From: Streptomyces sp. CNQ-509
Lineage (GTDB): Bacteria; Actinomycetota; Actinomycetes; Streptomycetales; Streptomycetaceae
Length of the DNA: 64,000 bases
Assembly (NCBI RefSeq): GCF_001011035.1
Contig: NZ_CP011492.1
Span: forward strand, 496,001 to 560,000
Direction: 5' to 3'
The notes under the pieces were generated by a model. The model was not told the origin of the DNA and ran no database searches. It saw nothing but the letters and a program-made list of their open reading frames with translations. Every line of letters starts with the position of its first letter. Within the stretch, counting starts at the first letter, position 1. Shown piece after piece: positions 54,470 through 61,970 of the stretch. The position numbers and the translations under genes were made by a program.

Positions 54470-55030
54470 GTGCACGGACCGCCGCTCGCCGGCCTGCTGC
54501 TGACCGCGCTGTGCGCGGGCGTCGCCGGCCTGTGTCTGCTACGGATGCGGGCCGTCGCCGCCGAGGAGCGGCGCGGCGCCGCGGGGGACGCGCTCATGGG
54601 TCTGGGGATGGCGGCGATGGCGCTGCCCGCGGGGCTGCCGGGGCCCGCGGCCTGGACGGCGGGCGCCTTGGCGGCGGTCTTCGGGGCCGCGTTCGTACGT
54701 GCCGTGCTGCCGCTGCGTGCCGCGGGGCACCACCTGCACCACGCGATCGGCGCGCTGGCGATGGTGTACATGGCGGTGGCCATGGGCGCGGCGGACCACG
54801 GCGGGCACGGCGCCGCCGCCGGGCTGCCGGCCGTCACCGCCGGGCTGCTGGCGTATTACGTGCTGTATGTGCTGTACGGGGGGCTGAGGCCGGTCGCCGC
54901 GGGAGCAGGGGGTCCGCGGGGGCCGGTCGCGGCCGGGGGCGGCGGGGGGTGGACCGGCCGGCCCGAGCTGGCCGGTGCGTGCCGGGTCTGCATGGGGGCG
55001 GGCATGGTCGCGATGCTCCTCGCCCTCTGA
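54470..55030 (+). CDS. DUF5134 membrane protein
   Basis: 186 residues from GTG 54470 (GAGGGGG upstream). About five membrane helices with a conserved histidine-rich turn between them (AAGHHLHHAIGALAM, then GAADHGGHGAA), features of the DUF5134 family. The histidines could bind a metal ion. Function unknown. In actinomycetes these genes often sit next to M56 peptidases, as here (72 bp upstream of one), suggesting a common membrane-signalling unit. Confidence 0.8.
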   Translation: MHGPPLAGLLLTALCAGVAGLCLLRMRAVAAEERRGAAGDALMGLGMAAMALPAGLPGPAAWTAGALAAVFGAAFVRAVLPLRAAGHHLHHAIGALAMVYMAVAMGAADHGGHGAAAGLPAVTAGLLAYYVLYVLYGGLRPVAAGAGGPRGPVAAGGGGGWTGRPELAGACRVCMGAGMVAMLLAL

Positions 55031-55102
55031 CTCTCCGGTGTCGTCCGTCACTTCACGGGCACACACGTACCGGCCGGCGTCCCGGCTCCGTACGCTGATC
55101 AC

Positions 55103-56044
55103 ATGGTGATCCCGCTCACGCTGCTCGCCTTCGCCGTCCTCGTCGCCGCGGTCGCGCCCCGGCTGCTGACCCGCGCCGCGTGGGCGGATCGCGAGCCGGT
55201 GCTCGCGCTCTGGGTGTGGCAGTGCGTCGTGGCCGCCGTGCTGCTGTGCTGCGGGCTGGCCATGTCGCTGAGCGCCGCCGTGGCCTGGGCGCAGGTGCAC
55301 AGCGGGGTCTTCGCCCCGGCGCCCGCAGCGGTGCGGGACGCGTACGGCGACGCCACCGGCGCCACCTGGGCCGCGGTGCTCGCCGTGGGGCTGGCGGCGG
55401 GCGGGCTGTGGACGGCCGTGATGTTCGTACGCGAGGTCCGTACCGCACGGGTGCAGCGCCGCCGGCGCCGCGAGGAACTGCGCCGCCGGGCGCCGCTGCT
55501 GCCCGGCGAGGACGCCGGTGCCGAGCGGCTGGTGGTGCTGGAGGGCGAGCGCCCGGACGCCTGGTGGCTGCCCGGCGGGCAGGCCGCCCAGCTCATCATC
55601 ACCACCGCCGCGCTGCGCCGGCTGAAGAAGCGCCAGCTCGACGCGGTGCTCGCGCACGAGCAGGGGCACAGCCGGGCCCGCCACCACTGGCTCCGGCACT
55701 GCGCGGGCGCGCTCGCGGGCGTGCCGAGCTTCCCGGTCTTCCGGGCCTTCCGCGACGAGGTGCACCGGCTGTGCGAACTGGCCGCCGACGACGTCGCCTC
55801 GCGCCGCTTCGGGCGGATGACGTTCGCCACCGCGCTGGTCGAACTCAACGAGGAACGCGGCGTGTTCGGCCCCGGGCCCGGCCACGGCCACCACGCCCAC
55901 CTCCCGCAGCGCGTCGACCGGCTGCTCGCGGCGGCACCGCGGTTCACCCCGGCCCGCCGGCTGCGGCTGACCGTCGCCGCGCTGGCGGCACCCGCCGTAC
56001 CGCTGCTGGTCGCTTTCGGCCCCGGCCTCAGCGCGCTCGCGTAG
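55103..56044 (+). CDS. M56-family (BlaR1/MecR1-like) membrane metallopeptidase
   Basis: 313 residues, with helices near 3-20, 38-62 and 86-108 and a C-terminal one near 292-310. The cytosolic gluzincin-type domain has HEQGH (His185, Glu186, His189) and a downstream Glu225 in CELAADD as third zinc ligand. BlaR1 relatives sense signals, often beta-lactams or wall damage, and cleave a BlaI-type repressor. This one lacks an extracellular penicillin-binding domain, and no BlaI gene is adjacent, so its target must be encoded elsewhere. Confidence 0.9.
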   Translation: MVIPLTLLAFAVLVAAVAPRLLTRAAWADREPVLALWVWQCVVAAVLLCCGLAMSLSAAVAWAQVHSGVFAPAPAAVRDAYGDATGATWAAVLAVGLAAGGLWTAVMFVREVRTARVQRRRRREELRRRAPLLPGEDAGAERLVVLEGERPDAWWLPGGQAAQLIITTAALRRLKKRQLDAVLAHEQGHSRARHHWLRHCAGALAGVPSFPVFRAFRDEVHRLCELAADDVASRRFGRMTFATALVELNEERGVFGPGPGHGHHAHLPQRVDRLLAAAPRFTPARRLRLTVAALAAPAVPLLVAFGPGLSALA

Positions 56045-56054
56045 GGTCGGCGGC

Positions 56055-56744
56055 GTGACAGCCGCCGTGCCTCGCCACACCTCCCCCGCCCTGCGCCTCA
56101 CCGCCGCCGTCCTCACGCTGCTGAGCGTCCTGCTCACGGTGCTGGTGGCCGCCACCTGGCAGCCGCTGATGGACGCCGACCGCGGCGTCGCCGACCGTCT
56201 GCACTCCGCCGCCCTTTCCCACTCCGGCTGGACGAAGGCGAACCGGATCATGACCGACTGGGTCTGGGACCCCGCGACCATGCGGCTGCTGATGCTGGCC
56301 GTGATCTTCTGGCTGCTGTGGCGCGGCGCGCGGCTGCTGCCGCTGTGGCTGGCCGGCGCGGTCGCGGTGGGCTGGGTGCTGCAGTACGCCCTGAAGGCGG
56401 GGGTCGGCCGGGACCGGCCGACGTGGGCCCACCCGGTGGACTCCGCCTCGCACGCCGCCTTCCCCTCGGGACACGCGATGGCCGTCGCGCTCGTCTGCGG
56501 CCTGCTCCTGTGGGTGCTGAGCCGCATGCCCGGCGTGCCGGCCGGTCTGCGGTACGCCGCGTGGACGGCGGCGGCCGTGTCGGTGGCGGGCGTGTGCTTC
56601 ACCCGGGTGTGGCTCGGGGTGCACTGGATGAGCGACGTGATCGGCGGCGCCCTGATGGGCGCGGCCATCGCGGCCATCACGGCGGTGGCGTACGGCGCGG
56701 TGGCACGGTCCCCGCGCGCCGAGCGGTCGGAGGTGCGCGGATGA
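56055..56744 (+). CDS. PAP2-family membrane phosphatase
   Basis: 229 residues from GTG 56055, six predicted helices. The three phosphatase motifs are intact: K-x6-RP (Lys114-Pro122, KAGVGRDRP), PSGH at 137-140 (catalytic His140), and R-x5-H-x3-D (Arg184, His190, Asp194, RVWLGVHWMSD). Such enzymes dephosphorylate phosphatidate or undecaprenyl diphosphate at the outer face. It overlaps the next gene by ATGA and follows M56 by 10 bp, so it may share that transcript. Confidence 0.93.
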   Translation: MTAAVPRHTSPALRLTAAVLTLLSVLLTVLVAATWQPLMDADRGVADRLHSAALSHSGWTKANRIMTDWVWDPATMRLLMLAVIFWLLWRGARLLPLWLAGAVAVGWVLQYALKAGVGRDRPTWAHPVDSASHAAFPSGHAMAVALVCGLLLWVLSRMPGVPAGLRYAAWTAAAVSVAGVCFTRVWLGVHWMSDVIGGALMGAAIAAITAVAYGAVARSPRAERSEVRG

Positions 56745-57439
56745 GCCCGAAGGCCGTGCTCTTCGACTTCTCCGGGACGCTCTTCCGCATCGAGCCCTCG
56801 GTGCGCTGGCTGCGCGCGGCACTCGACGCCTCAGGGGTGACGGCCGACGACGCCGCGATCGCGCGGTACGCCACCGCGCTGGAGCGGGCGGGGGCGCTGC
56901 CGGGCGGCAGTTTCCCCGAGCGCGTACCGGAGTCGCTGGCGGAGCTGTGGCGAACCCGGGACCGGAGCGCTGAGCGGCACCGGGCCGCGTACACGGGCCT
57001 GGCCCGGCTGGTCCCGCTGCCGTGGCCCGATGGGATCTACGAGGCGCTGTACGAGCGGCACATGGCGCCGGCGGCGTGGGACCCGTACCCCGACGCGGCG
57101 GCCGTGCTGCGCGGGCTGCGGGAGCGCCGGGTGCGGGTGGGGGTGGTGAGCAACATCGGCTGGGACCTGCGGCCGGTGTTCCGCGCGCACGGGCTCGACG
57201 CGTACGTGGACGCGTACACGCTGTCCTACGAGCACGGGGTGCAGAAGCCGGACGCACGGCTGTTCCGGGTGGCGTGCGAGGCGGTCGGGCGGGCGCCGGA
57301 GGACGTGCTGATGGTCGGCGACGACCGCCGCGCCGACGGCGGCGCCACGGCGCTGGGGTGCGGCTACCTCCCGGTGGACCACCTGCCGGCCGCCGAACGC
57401 CCGGACGGGCTGGGGCCGGTGCTGGGGCTCGCCGGCTGA
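56741..57439 (+). CDS. HAD-superfamily hydrolase with altered motif I
   Basis: 232 residues from ATG 56741, coupled to the PAP2 gene. HAD landmarks: motif I LFDFSGTLF (nucleophile Asp9, but the +2 Asp acid/base is Ser11), motif II VSN near 142, a Lys in GVQKPD near 165, and motif IV VGDDRRAD near 192. The cap domain is helical (about 16-110). The missing +2 aspartate is found in some HAD groups with changed chemistry; it may be a slow phosphatase or act on C-P or C-Cl-type substrates. Substrate unknown. Confidence 0.88.
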   Translation: MSPKAVLFDFSGTLFRIEPSVRWLRAALDASGVTADDAAIARYATALERAGALPGGSFPERVPESLAELWRTRDRSAERHRAAYTGLARLVPLPWPDGIYEALYERHMAPAAWDPYPDAAAVLRGLRERRVRVGVVSNIGWDLRPVFRAHGLDAYVDAYTLSYEHGVQKPDARLFRVACEAVGRAPEDVLMVGDDRRADGGATALGCGYLPVDHLPAAERPDGLGPVLGLAG

Positions 57440-57470
57440 GAGCGCGTACGGCCGCCGCCCGCGCGGGGGT

Positions 57471-57968
57471 TCAGCTTCCTGCGGCCGGCATCTCGGCGGC
57501 CGGGTGGATGGCCAGCTTGAACTGCGCGTGGATGATGCGCGCACTCCTCGCGCCGTTGTGGCGGACGAGGAACGCCAGCGGGGTGCGCGGCCGGACGAAG
57601 ATCTCGTGGTGCTTGTGGCGGTACTCGCCGCCGGGGGTGCCGGCGTGGTCCTCGGTCGCGGTGGCGTCGTAGCCGCCGGCGAGGCCGAGGGGGTCGCGGA
57701 CGAACCTGTCCCGGACCTCGGTGTAGTCGCCCTTCTCCCAGTACACCATCGCGGTCAGCGACCCCCAGCCCTCCCGGCTCGGCCAGATCAGGCCGGAGCG
57801 GCGGTCCGGGTAGGAGGACCGCTTGCCGTCCGGCTGGGCCGCCTGGTGCATGCCGTGGGCGTCGAACGACTCGCGGGCGCCGTAGGGGAAGCGGACGATG
57901 TGGTACTCGCCGTCGGCGGGTATGACCTGCGGTTCGTCGACGATGAGCGAGCAGATGTAGACAGCCAT
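57471..57968 (-). CDS. hypothetical protein, 165 aa
   Basis: From ATG 57968, with GGGAG upstream. A soluble, beta-rich protein with aromatic and charged residues (YHIVRFPYGARESFDAHGM, SYPDRRSGLIWPSREGWGSL, PLAFLVRHNGARSARIIHA). No signal peptide, no cysteine pair and no motif I recognise. The frequent strands fit a jelly-roll or lectin-like fold, but this is a guess. It is the last leftward gene after the nucleotidyltransferase/DUF402 pair, 58 bp apart, and may be separately transcribed. Confidence 0.65.
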   Translation of the reverse strand: MAVYICSLIVDEPQVIPADGEYHIVRFPYGARESFDAHGMHQAAQPDGKRSSYPDRRSGLIWPSREGWGSLTAMVYWEKGDYTEVRDRFVRDPLGLAGGYDATATEDHAGTPGGEYRHKHHEIFVRPRTPLAFLVRHNGARSARIIHAQFKLAIHPAAEMPAAGS

Positions 57969-58026
57969 GCGACTCCCGTTCGGGGTGGGGAAGTGCACGG
58001 AACAGTGGACTCCGTACGCCCTCCTG

Positions 58027-58800
58027 TCAAGGAGCGGTGCCGGGGTCCACGAGGGTGACGGGGATGCGGGAGCGGACGTAGTCGCGGGCCAGGGTGGCGC
58101 GGCGCAGCCGCCAGAGCGGGGCGGTGCGGGCCGGGTGTTCCGCGTAGCGGCGGTCGCGGATGTCGTCGACCAGGGCGGCGGGGGCGCCGGTGGCGGCGAG
58201 GACGTCGAGGGCCTCGCCCTTGGTGATCAGACGGCCCTCGCGCAGGGTGACGCCGGCCCGGGCGACGGTGATCGGGCCGAGGTCGACCCACACGTCGCGC
58301 AGCCACCGCCGCCGCGAGGCGGTGGCGGGCAGCCAGTACTCCGCGAGGTCCTTGCGGATGAACGCCGTCAACTCCGCGTCCGGCAGCGGCGGGAGCAGTT
58401 CGGAAGGACCGGGACCGTGCAGCACCAGCGCGCCGGTGTGCAGCTCGCGCCGGGTGACCGGGGTGACGGGGCGGCTGAACAACTCGGCGTGGGCCCAGGT
58501 GAGGTGGTCGAGGCCGGCGCCGGCGAGGCGGTCCAGGGCCATGTACGAGCAGTGCAGCTTGGCGGCGAGCGGCACCTCGCGGTGGAGCCTGCGGTGCAGC
58601 GCCTCCAGCCGCCCGCGGGCGGCGGGGTCGGCGCCGACGTCATGGCGGACGACGGCGATGAGGTCGAGGTCGCTGCGGTACGGGCGGTAGTCCCCGAGGG
58701 CGAGCGAGCCGTGGGCCCACAGCGCCTCCAGCGGCACGGCGGCGCGCAGGGCGGCGAGGAAGCGGTCGAGGAGCGGCCCGGCGGCGTCGCGCGGGGGCAT
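58027..58800 (-). CDS. nucleotidyltransferase-fold protein (ANT/aadA-like)
   Basis: 257 residues. The nucleotidyltransferase motif is present: HGS (30-32) followed by SDLDLIAVV with Asp44 and Asp46. The C-terminal helical part (about 150-240) resembles the adenylyltransferase C-domain of aminoglycoside-type enzymes. The family includes ANT(3'')-like resistance enzymes, but chromosomal relatives with unknown substrates are common; resistance is not implied. It starts 1 bp after the stop of the DUF402 gene, so the two are coupled. Confidence 0.82.
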   Translation of the reverse strand: MPPRDAAGPLLDRFLAALRAAVPLEALWAHGSLALGDYRPYRSDLDLIAVVRHDVGADPAARGRLEALHRRLHREVPLAAKLHCSYMALDRLAGAGLDHLTWAHAELFSRPVTPVTRRELHTGALVLHGPGPSELLPPLPDAELTAFIRKDLAEYWLPATASRRRWLRDVWVDLGPITVARAGVTLREGRLITKGEALDVLAATGAPAALVDDIRDRRYAEHPARTAPLWRLRRATLARDYVRSRIPVTLVDPGTAP

Positions 58801-58801
58801 G

Positions 58802-59290
58802 TCAGGCGGCCAGCAGCTCGTCGAGGCCGGCGCGGGCCAGCTCCTCCAGCTCGTCGAGCGCGGCGCGGGCGCGGGCGGCGGTGCCGGGGTCGCGCTCGGG
58901 CAGGCCGCTGGCGACGAACTCGTCCTCGTCGAGCCGGAGAAGCGTCTGCCGGTCGCCGGAGAGCCAGAGGTCGAGCTCCAGGTCGTGCACGGTGACCCGG
59001 TCCTCCTCGACGCGGGCGGGCCTGGCCACGTCGCAGTACCAGCCCTTGATACGGCCGTCGGCGGCCTGGATCTCCTTGACCGAATACCAGCGGTCGCGCC
59101 AGAAGTGCTCGGTCCACACGTCGCCCTGCTCGAACCGCACGTACCCCGCGTCGCGCTCCTTCGGGCCGGCCCAGGGGGCCCGCACCACCGCGTGGTTGCC
59201 GTCGTCGCGGATGACGACCGCGGGGTAGCTCAGGCCCGGCCTGAGCTGCTTGACCAGCGTGACCTCGACCTCGCGGCCCGGTGTCAGCAT
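58802..59290 (-). CDS. DUF402 (FomD-like) nucleotide hydrolase
   Basis: 162 residues from ATG 59290. DUF402 features: the WFSVKE/W-type strand RWYSVKEIQ, then GRIKGWYCDVARPARVEEDRV and the acidic VHDLELDLWLSGDR with DEDEF, which in FomD and related nucleoside-diphosphate hydrolases bind divalent metal. Homologues hydrolyse NDPs or nucleotidyl-phosphonate conjugates. Being cotranscribed with a nucleotidyltransferase-fold gene, it may hydrolyse or edit a nucleotidylated product; this is inference. Confidence 0.85.
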   Translation of the reverse strand: MLTPGREVEVTLVKQLRPGLSYPAVVIRDDGNHAVVRAPWAGPKERDAGYVRFEQGDVWTEHFWRDRWYSVKEIQAADGRIKGWYCDVARPARVEEDRVTVHDLELDLWLSGDRQTLLRLDEDEFVASGLPERDPGTAARARAALDELEELARAGLDELLAA

Positions 59291-59355
59291 GCCCTTCCTC
59301 CCGTACGCGTCCCCCGGGCACGGCACCTGGGCGGGCCGGCCGGCCGCGGCAATTG

Positions 59356-59390
59356 GTGAGGCCCCGCGACGGGGGAGCGCGGGGCCTCAC
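59356..59390. terminator. 13-bp perfect hairpin without an adjacent gene end
   Basis: GTGAGGCCCCGCG / CGCGGGGCCTCAC with a 9-nt loop. Terminator-like, but it lies upstream of the divergent DUF402 gene and far from any annotated 3' end. Confidence 0.55.
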
Positions 59391-59455
59391 ACCGTCAAAC
59401 GGCCGACGGAGGCTCCGGGTTCCCGGCGGAACGAGAGAATTTCCGCGCCGAGGCA

Positions 59456-59496
59456 TGGTGGGCTCAGGCGATCCCCCGCATCGCCCGAGCCCACCA
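59456..59496. terminator. 17-bp hairpin with one mismatch
   Basis: Arms 59456-59472 and 59480-59496 pair over 17 positions with one mismatch, around a CCCCCGC loop. It sits about 50 bp before the TetR promoter. Confidence 0.55.
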
Positions 59497-59546
59497 CTCC
59501 TCCCGGCACCGGGCGTGCTCGCCTCAGTACCGGAAGCCTTGCCGAG

Positions 59547-59566
59547 TATACTGGCTCTCAGCCAGT
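59547..59566 (+). promoter_or_regulatory. TetR promoter -10 and operator
   Basis: TATACT (59547-59552) is a good -10. Overlapping it, ACTGGCT-CTC-AGCCAGT (59550-59566) is a perfect 7+7 palindrome at the expected transcription start, ideal for autorepression. Confidence 0.65.
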
Positions 59567-59584
59567 GAAGGCAGGAGTTACAGG

Positions 59585-60226
59585 ATGTCCCCCCGCAGGC
59601 CCGCAGTCAATGAAGAACTCCGACGCCGTTCCCGGGAGCGTCTGCTGCAAGCCACGGTGGAGCTGGTCGACGAACGGGGCTTCGAGGGCACGACCTTGGG
59701 AGACATCGCGGAACGCGCGGGTTCCGCGCGCGGTCTGGTCTCGTACTACTTTCCCGGCAAACGCCAGTTGGTGCAGTCGGCCGTCCACCGGCTGATGCAT
59801 CTTACGCTCGGGGCCGCCCTGGAGCGCCCGTCCCACACGGAGGACGGGCAGGAGCGGATGGCCCGGGCCATCGACGCGATCCTGGGCCTCTCGCAGGACC
59901 ACCCCGTGCTCATGCGCCACCACATGGCGGGCATTCTGCAGGCGGACGGCTTCATCCAGTGCGCGGAGCAGCAACAGCTCGCGGTCCTGCTCCGCGACAC
60001 CGTGGCGTGCTGGGGCTCGCCCCACCCGGACACCGAGTACCCGATGCTGCGCGCCCAGCTCATGGGCGCGGTCTTCGCGCTGCTGCTGCCGGGGGTGCCG
60101 ATGCCGCTCGACCGGCTGCGCGGCGAGCTGTTCCGGCGCTACGGGCTGGACTGGCACCTCGGCGTCCCGCCGGAAGGCGTGCAGCCCTTCGACGGGACGC
60201 CGGTGCGGGCCGCGCACCGGCGGTAG
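59585..60226 (+). CDS. TetR-family transcriptional regulator
   Basis: 213 residues from ATG 59585 with AGGAG 7 nt upstream. HTH at about 32-52: TTLGDIAERAGSARGLVSYYFPGKRQLV, the TetR hallmark. The ligand-binding C-terminal domain (about 65-200) is helical with LMRHHMAGILQADGF. TetR members usually repress themselves and a neighbouring efflux or metabolic gene. The gene downstream is convergent and the one upstream divergent but distant, so the target is uncertain; autorepression through 59550-59566 is likely. Confidence 0.92.
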   Translation: MSPRRPAVNEELRRRSRERLLQATVELVDERGFEGTTLGDIAERAGSARGLVSYYFPGKRQLVQSAVHRLMHLTLGAALERPSHTEDGQERMARAIDAILGLSQDHPVLMRHHMAGILQADGFIQCAEQQQLAVLLRDTVACWGSPHPDTEYPMLRAQLMGAVFALLLPGVPMPLDRLRGELFRRYGLDWHLGVPPEGVQPFDGTPVRAAHRR

Positions 60227-60249
60227 CCGCGGGAAGCGGCCACCGCCGG
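60218..60249. terminator. bidirectional terminator overlapping TetR stop
   Basis: CCGGCGGT-a-GCCGC / GCGGC-c-ACCGCCGG: 13 pairs with one internal mismatch and a 5-nt loop. It overlaps the TetR stop codon and faces the convergent LVIVD gene. Confidence 0.6.
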
Positions 60250-60316
60250 GTACGCGGACCCGACGGAACACGGACCGGAGCCGGCCCGCGACGTGCCGGT
60301 CAGCGGCGCCCGCGGA

Positions 60317-61795
60317 TCAGCGGTAGTCAGGCTGCGTCTGCGTGTTCAGCTCGGGCAGCCGCACCCAGCGCGCGCTGTCCGTGCGCCGGTCGTTGATCTT
60401 CAGGACGTCCAGGCCCTTGGCGATGTCGTTGGAGTAGACATAGCCGTTGTAGTAGTACGCGGACCAGGAACCGCCGGTGACCAGGGAGGTGTCCGAGAGC
60501 GGGCCGCGCTCGAAGTAACCGATCTCCTTGGGGTTGCGGGAGTCGGTGAAGTCCCACACGGAGACGCCGCCCTGGTACCAGGCCTGCACCATGATGTCGC
60601 GGCCGCCGGCCACCGGGACCAGCGAGCCGTTGTGCGCGACGCAGTTCTCGGTGTCCGCCTGGTGCCGCGGGATCTTGTAGTAGCTGCGGAAGATGAGTTC
60701 GGACTTCGTTCCGCGCTGCTTGAGGTCGTAGATCCCGTTCGCGCCCTGCTTCGGGCCGATCTCCTCGTTGCAGGTCGCGGCGCCGCCGCCGCCCAGCTCG
60801 TCGGTGAAGACGACCTTCTGGCCGTCCTTGCTGAACGTCGCCGAGTGCCAGAACGCGAAGTTCTCGTAGTCACTCACCTGATCGATGACTTCCGGCGCCG
60901 CCGGGTCGGAGATGTCCATCAGGATGCCGTCGCCCATGCAGGCGCCGGCCGCGAGGTCGAGCTTGGGGAAGGCGGTGATGTCGTGGCAGCCGGTGGTGGC
61001 CGACTTGCCGGGGCTGCCCGGGTTGCCGCCGTCGGGGAACAGCACCGGGAAGTCGATGACCTCCGAGCGCTCCGGAGCGGACCGCGGCACCTTGACTATG
61101 GAGATGCCGTCGTGCGGCGGCTGGCAGTCGGGGAAGGTGGCGCTGGGCGAGTACGAGGAGACGTAGAGGTAGACGTTCTTGCGCTCGGGCACCAGCGTGT
61201 GGGTGTGCGAGCCGCAGGCGGTCTCGACGGCGGCGACGTACTCGGGGTTGCGCTTGTCGCTGATGTCGAAGACCTTCATGCCCTCCCAGGAGTCCTTCTC
61301 CGTGGCGGGCTGGGTGGTGCTGTTGCAGGAGTCGTCGCTGCGCGACGAGTCGGTGGACAGGAACAGCAGGTCGCCGGAGACCGACACGTCGTTCTGCGAG
61401 CCGGGGCAGAGCACCTCGCTGACGACCTCGGGGCTCTTCGGGTCGGCGATGTCATAGATGACGAAGCCGTCGTAGTTGCCCGCGAAGGCGTAACGGCCCT
61501 GGAAGGCGATGTCCGAGTTGGTGCCCTGCAGGGCACCCTTGTCGAGGTGGGCGACGTGCTCGATGTTGTCGCTGTTGTCGATCTCGTCCACGCCCGGCAC
61601 GTCACCGCGCTCGATGGCTTCCTGCGCCTGCGAACGTTCACTGCTGCTGAGCTTCTTCGGGGCGTTCGGCCCGTCGCCCGGGTCCGGCACCGCGGCCGCG
61701 GTGCCGGCGGTCAGCAGCGACCCCACGAGCCCGATCAGGGCCGCGGCCGCGGCCAGACCTCTGCGCCGCGTACGTGATCTGTGCAACGACGTCAC
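60317..61795 (-). CDS. secreted LVIVD-repeat beta-propeller protein
   Basis: 492 residues from GTG 61795. Signal peptide 1-36 with a basic, possibly twin-arginine n-region (RTRRRGLAAAA) and cleavage after AAA. The mature part has repeated propeller blades with the LVIVD/choice-of-anchor pattern (GFVIYDIADPKSPEVVSE, MKVFDISDKRNPEYVAAVE, GILMDISDPAAPEVIDQ, VSVWDFTDSRNPKEIGYFE). Cysteines (near C125, C152, C191, C225, C265, C276) may form disulfides. Role unknown; similar proteins are paired with DUF305 lipoproteins in Streptomyces, as here, divergently. Confidence 0.85.
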   Translation of the reverse strand: MTSLHRSRTRRRGLAAAAALIGLVGSLLTAGTAAAVPDPGDGPNAPKKLSSSERSQAQEAIERGDVPGVDEIDNSDNIEHVAHLDKGALQGTNSDIAFQGRYAFAGNYDGFVIYDIADPKSPEVVSEVLCPGSQNDVSVSGDLLFLSTDSSRSDDSCNSTTQPATEKDSWEGMKVFDISDKRNPEYVAAVETACGSHTHTLVPERKNVYLYVSSYSPSATFPDCQPPHDGISIVKVPRSAPERSEVIDFPVLFPDGGNPGSPGKSATTGCHDITAFPKLDLAAGACMGDGILMDISDPAAPEVIDQVSDYENFAFWHSATFSKDGQKVVFTDELGGGGAATCNEEIGPKQGANGIYDLKQRGTKSELIFRSYYKIPRHQADTENCVAHNGSLVPVAGGRDIMVQAWYQGGVSVWDFTDSRNPKEIGYFERGPLSDTSLVTGGSWSAYYYNGYVYSNDIAKGLDVLKINDRRTDSARWVRLPELNTQTQPDYR

Positions 61796-61860
61796 GTGAT
61801 TCCCTCCCACTGATGCCTCTACGGCAGTTGAAATCAAGGCAGTATCTCGCCAAGCATGTA

Positions 61861-61891
61861 CATCACAACAGACGGAAACACAGTTGTCATG
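61861..61891. promoter_or_regulatory. inverted repeat in LVIVD/DUF305 divergent promoter
   Basis: CATCACAAC (61861-61869) and GTTGTCATG (61883-61891) form 9-bp arms with one mismatch, spacer 13 nt, in an AT-rich island of the 175-bp divergent gap. Candidate shared operator. Confidence 0.4.
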
Positions 61892-61970
61892 CAAACTTTT
61901 GGTCCTGTCGGCACCTGCTCGTGCTAGACCTACCTGGCAACTCGCCGGAACCACCTGTACGGAGGTCACC

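Larger units (their letters stand above)
59291..59584. other. 294-bp intergenic region with two very stable hairpins
   Basis: Between the leftward DUF402 gene and the rightward TetR gene. It contains a 13-bp perfect hairpin (59356-59390), a 17-bp hairpin with one mismatch (59456-59496), and the TetR promoter/operator (59547-59566). No gene end adjoins either hairpin, so they are not ordinary terminators of annotated genes; a small RNA between them is possible. No credible ORF. Confidence 0.6.

Noticed and set aside
58027..58800. Aminoglycoside resistance gene
   Set aside because: Only fold-level similarity to ANT enzymes; the neighbours and lack of mobile-element signs do not support a resistance role.
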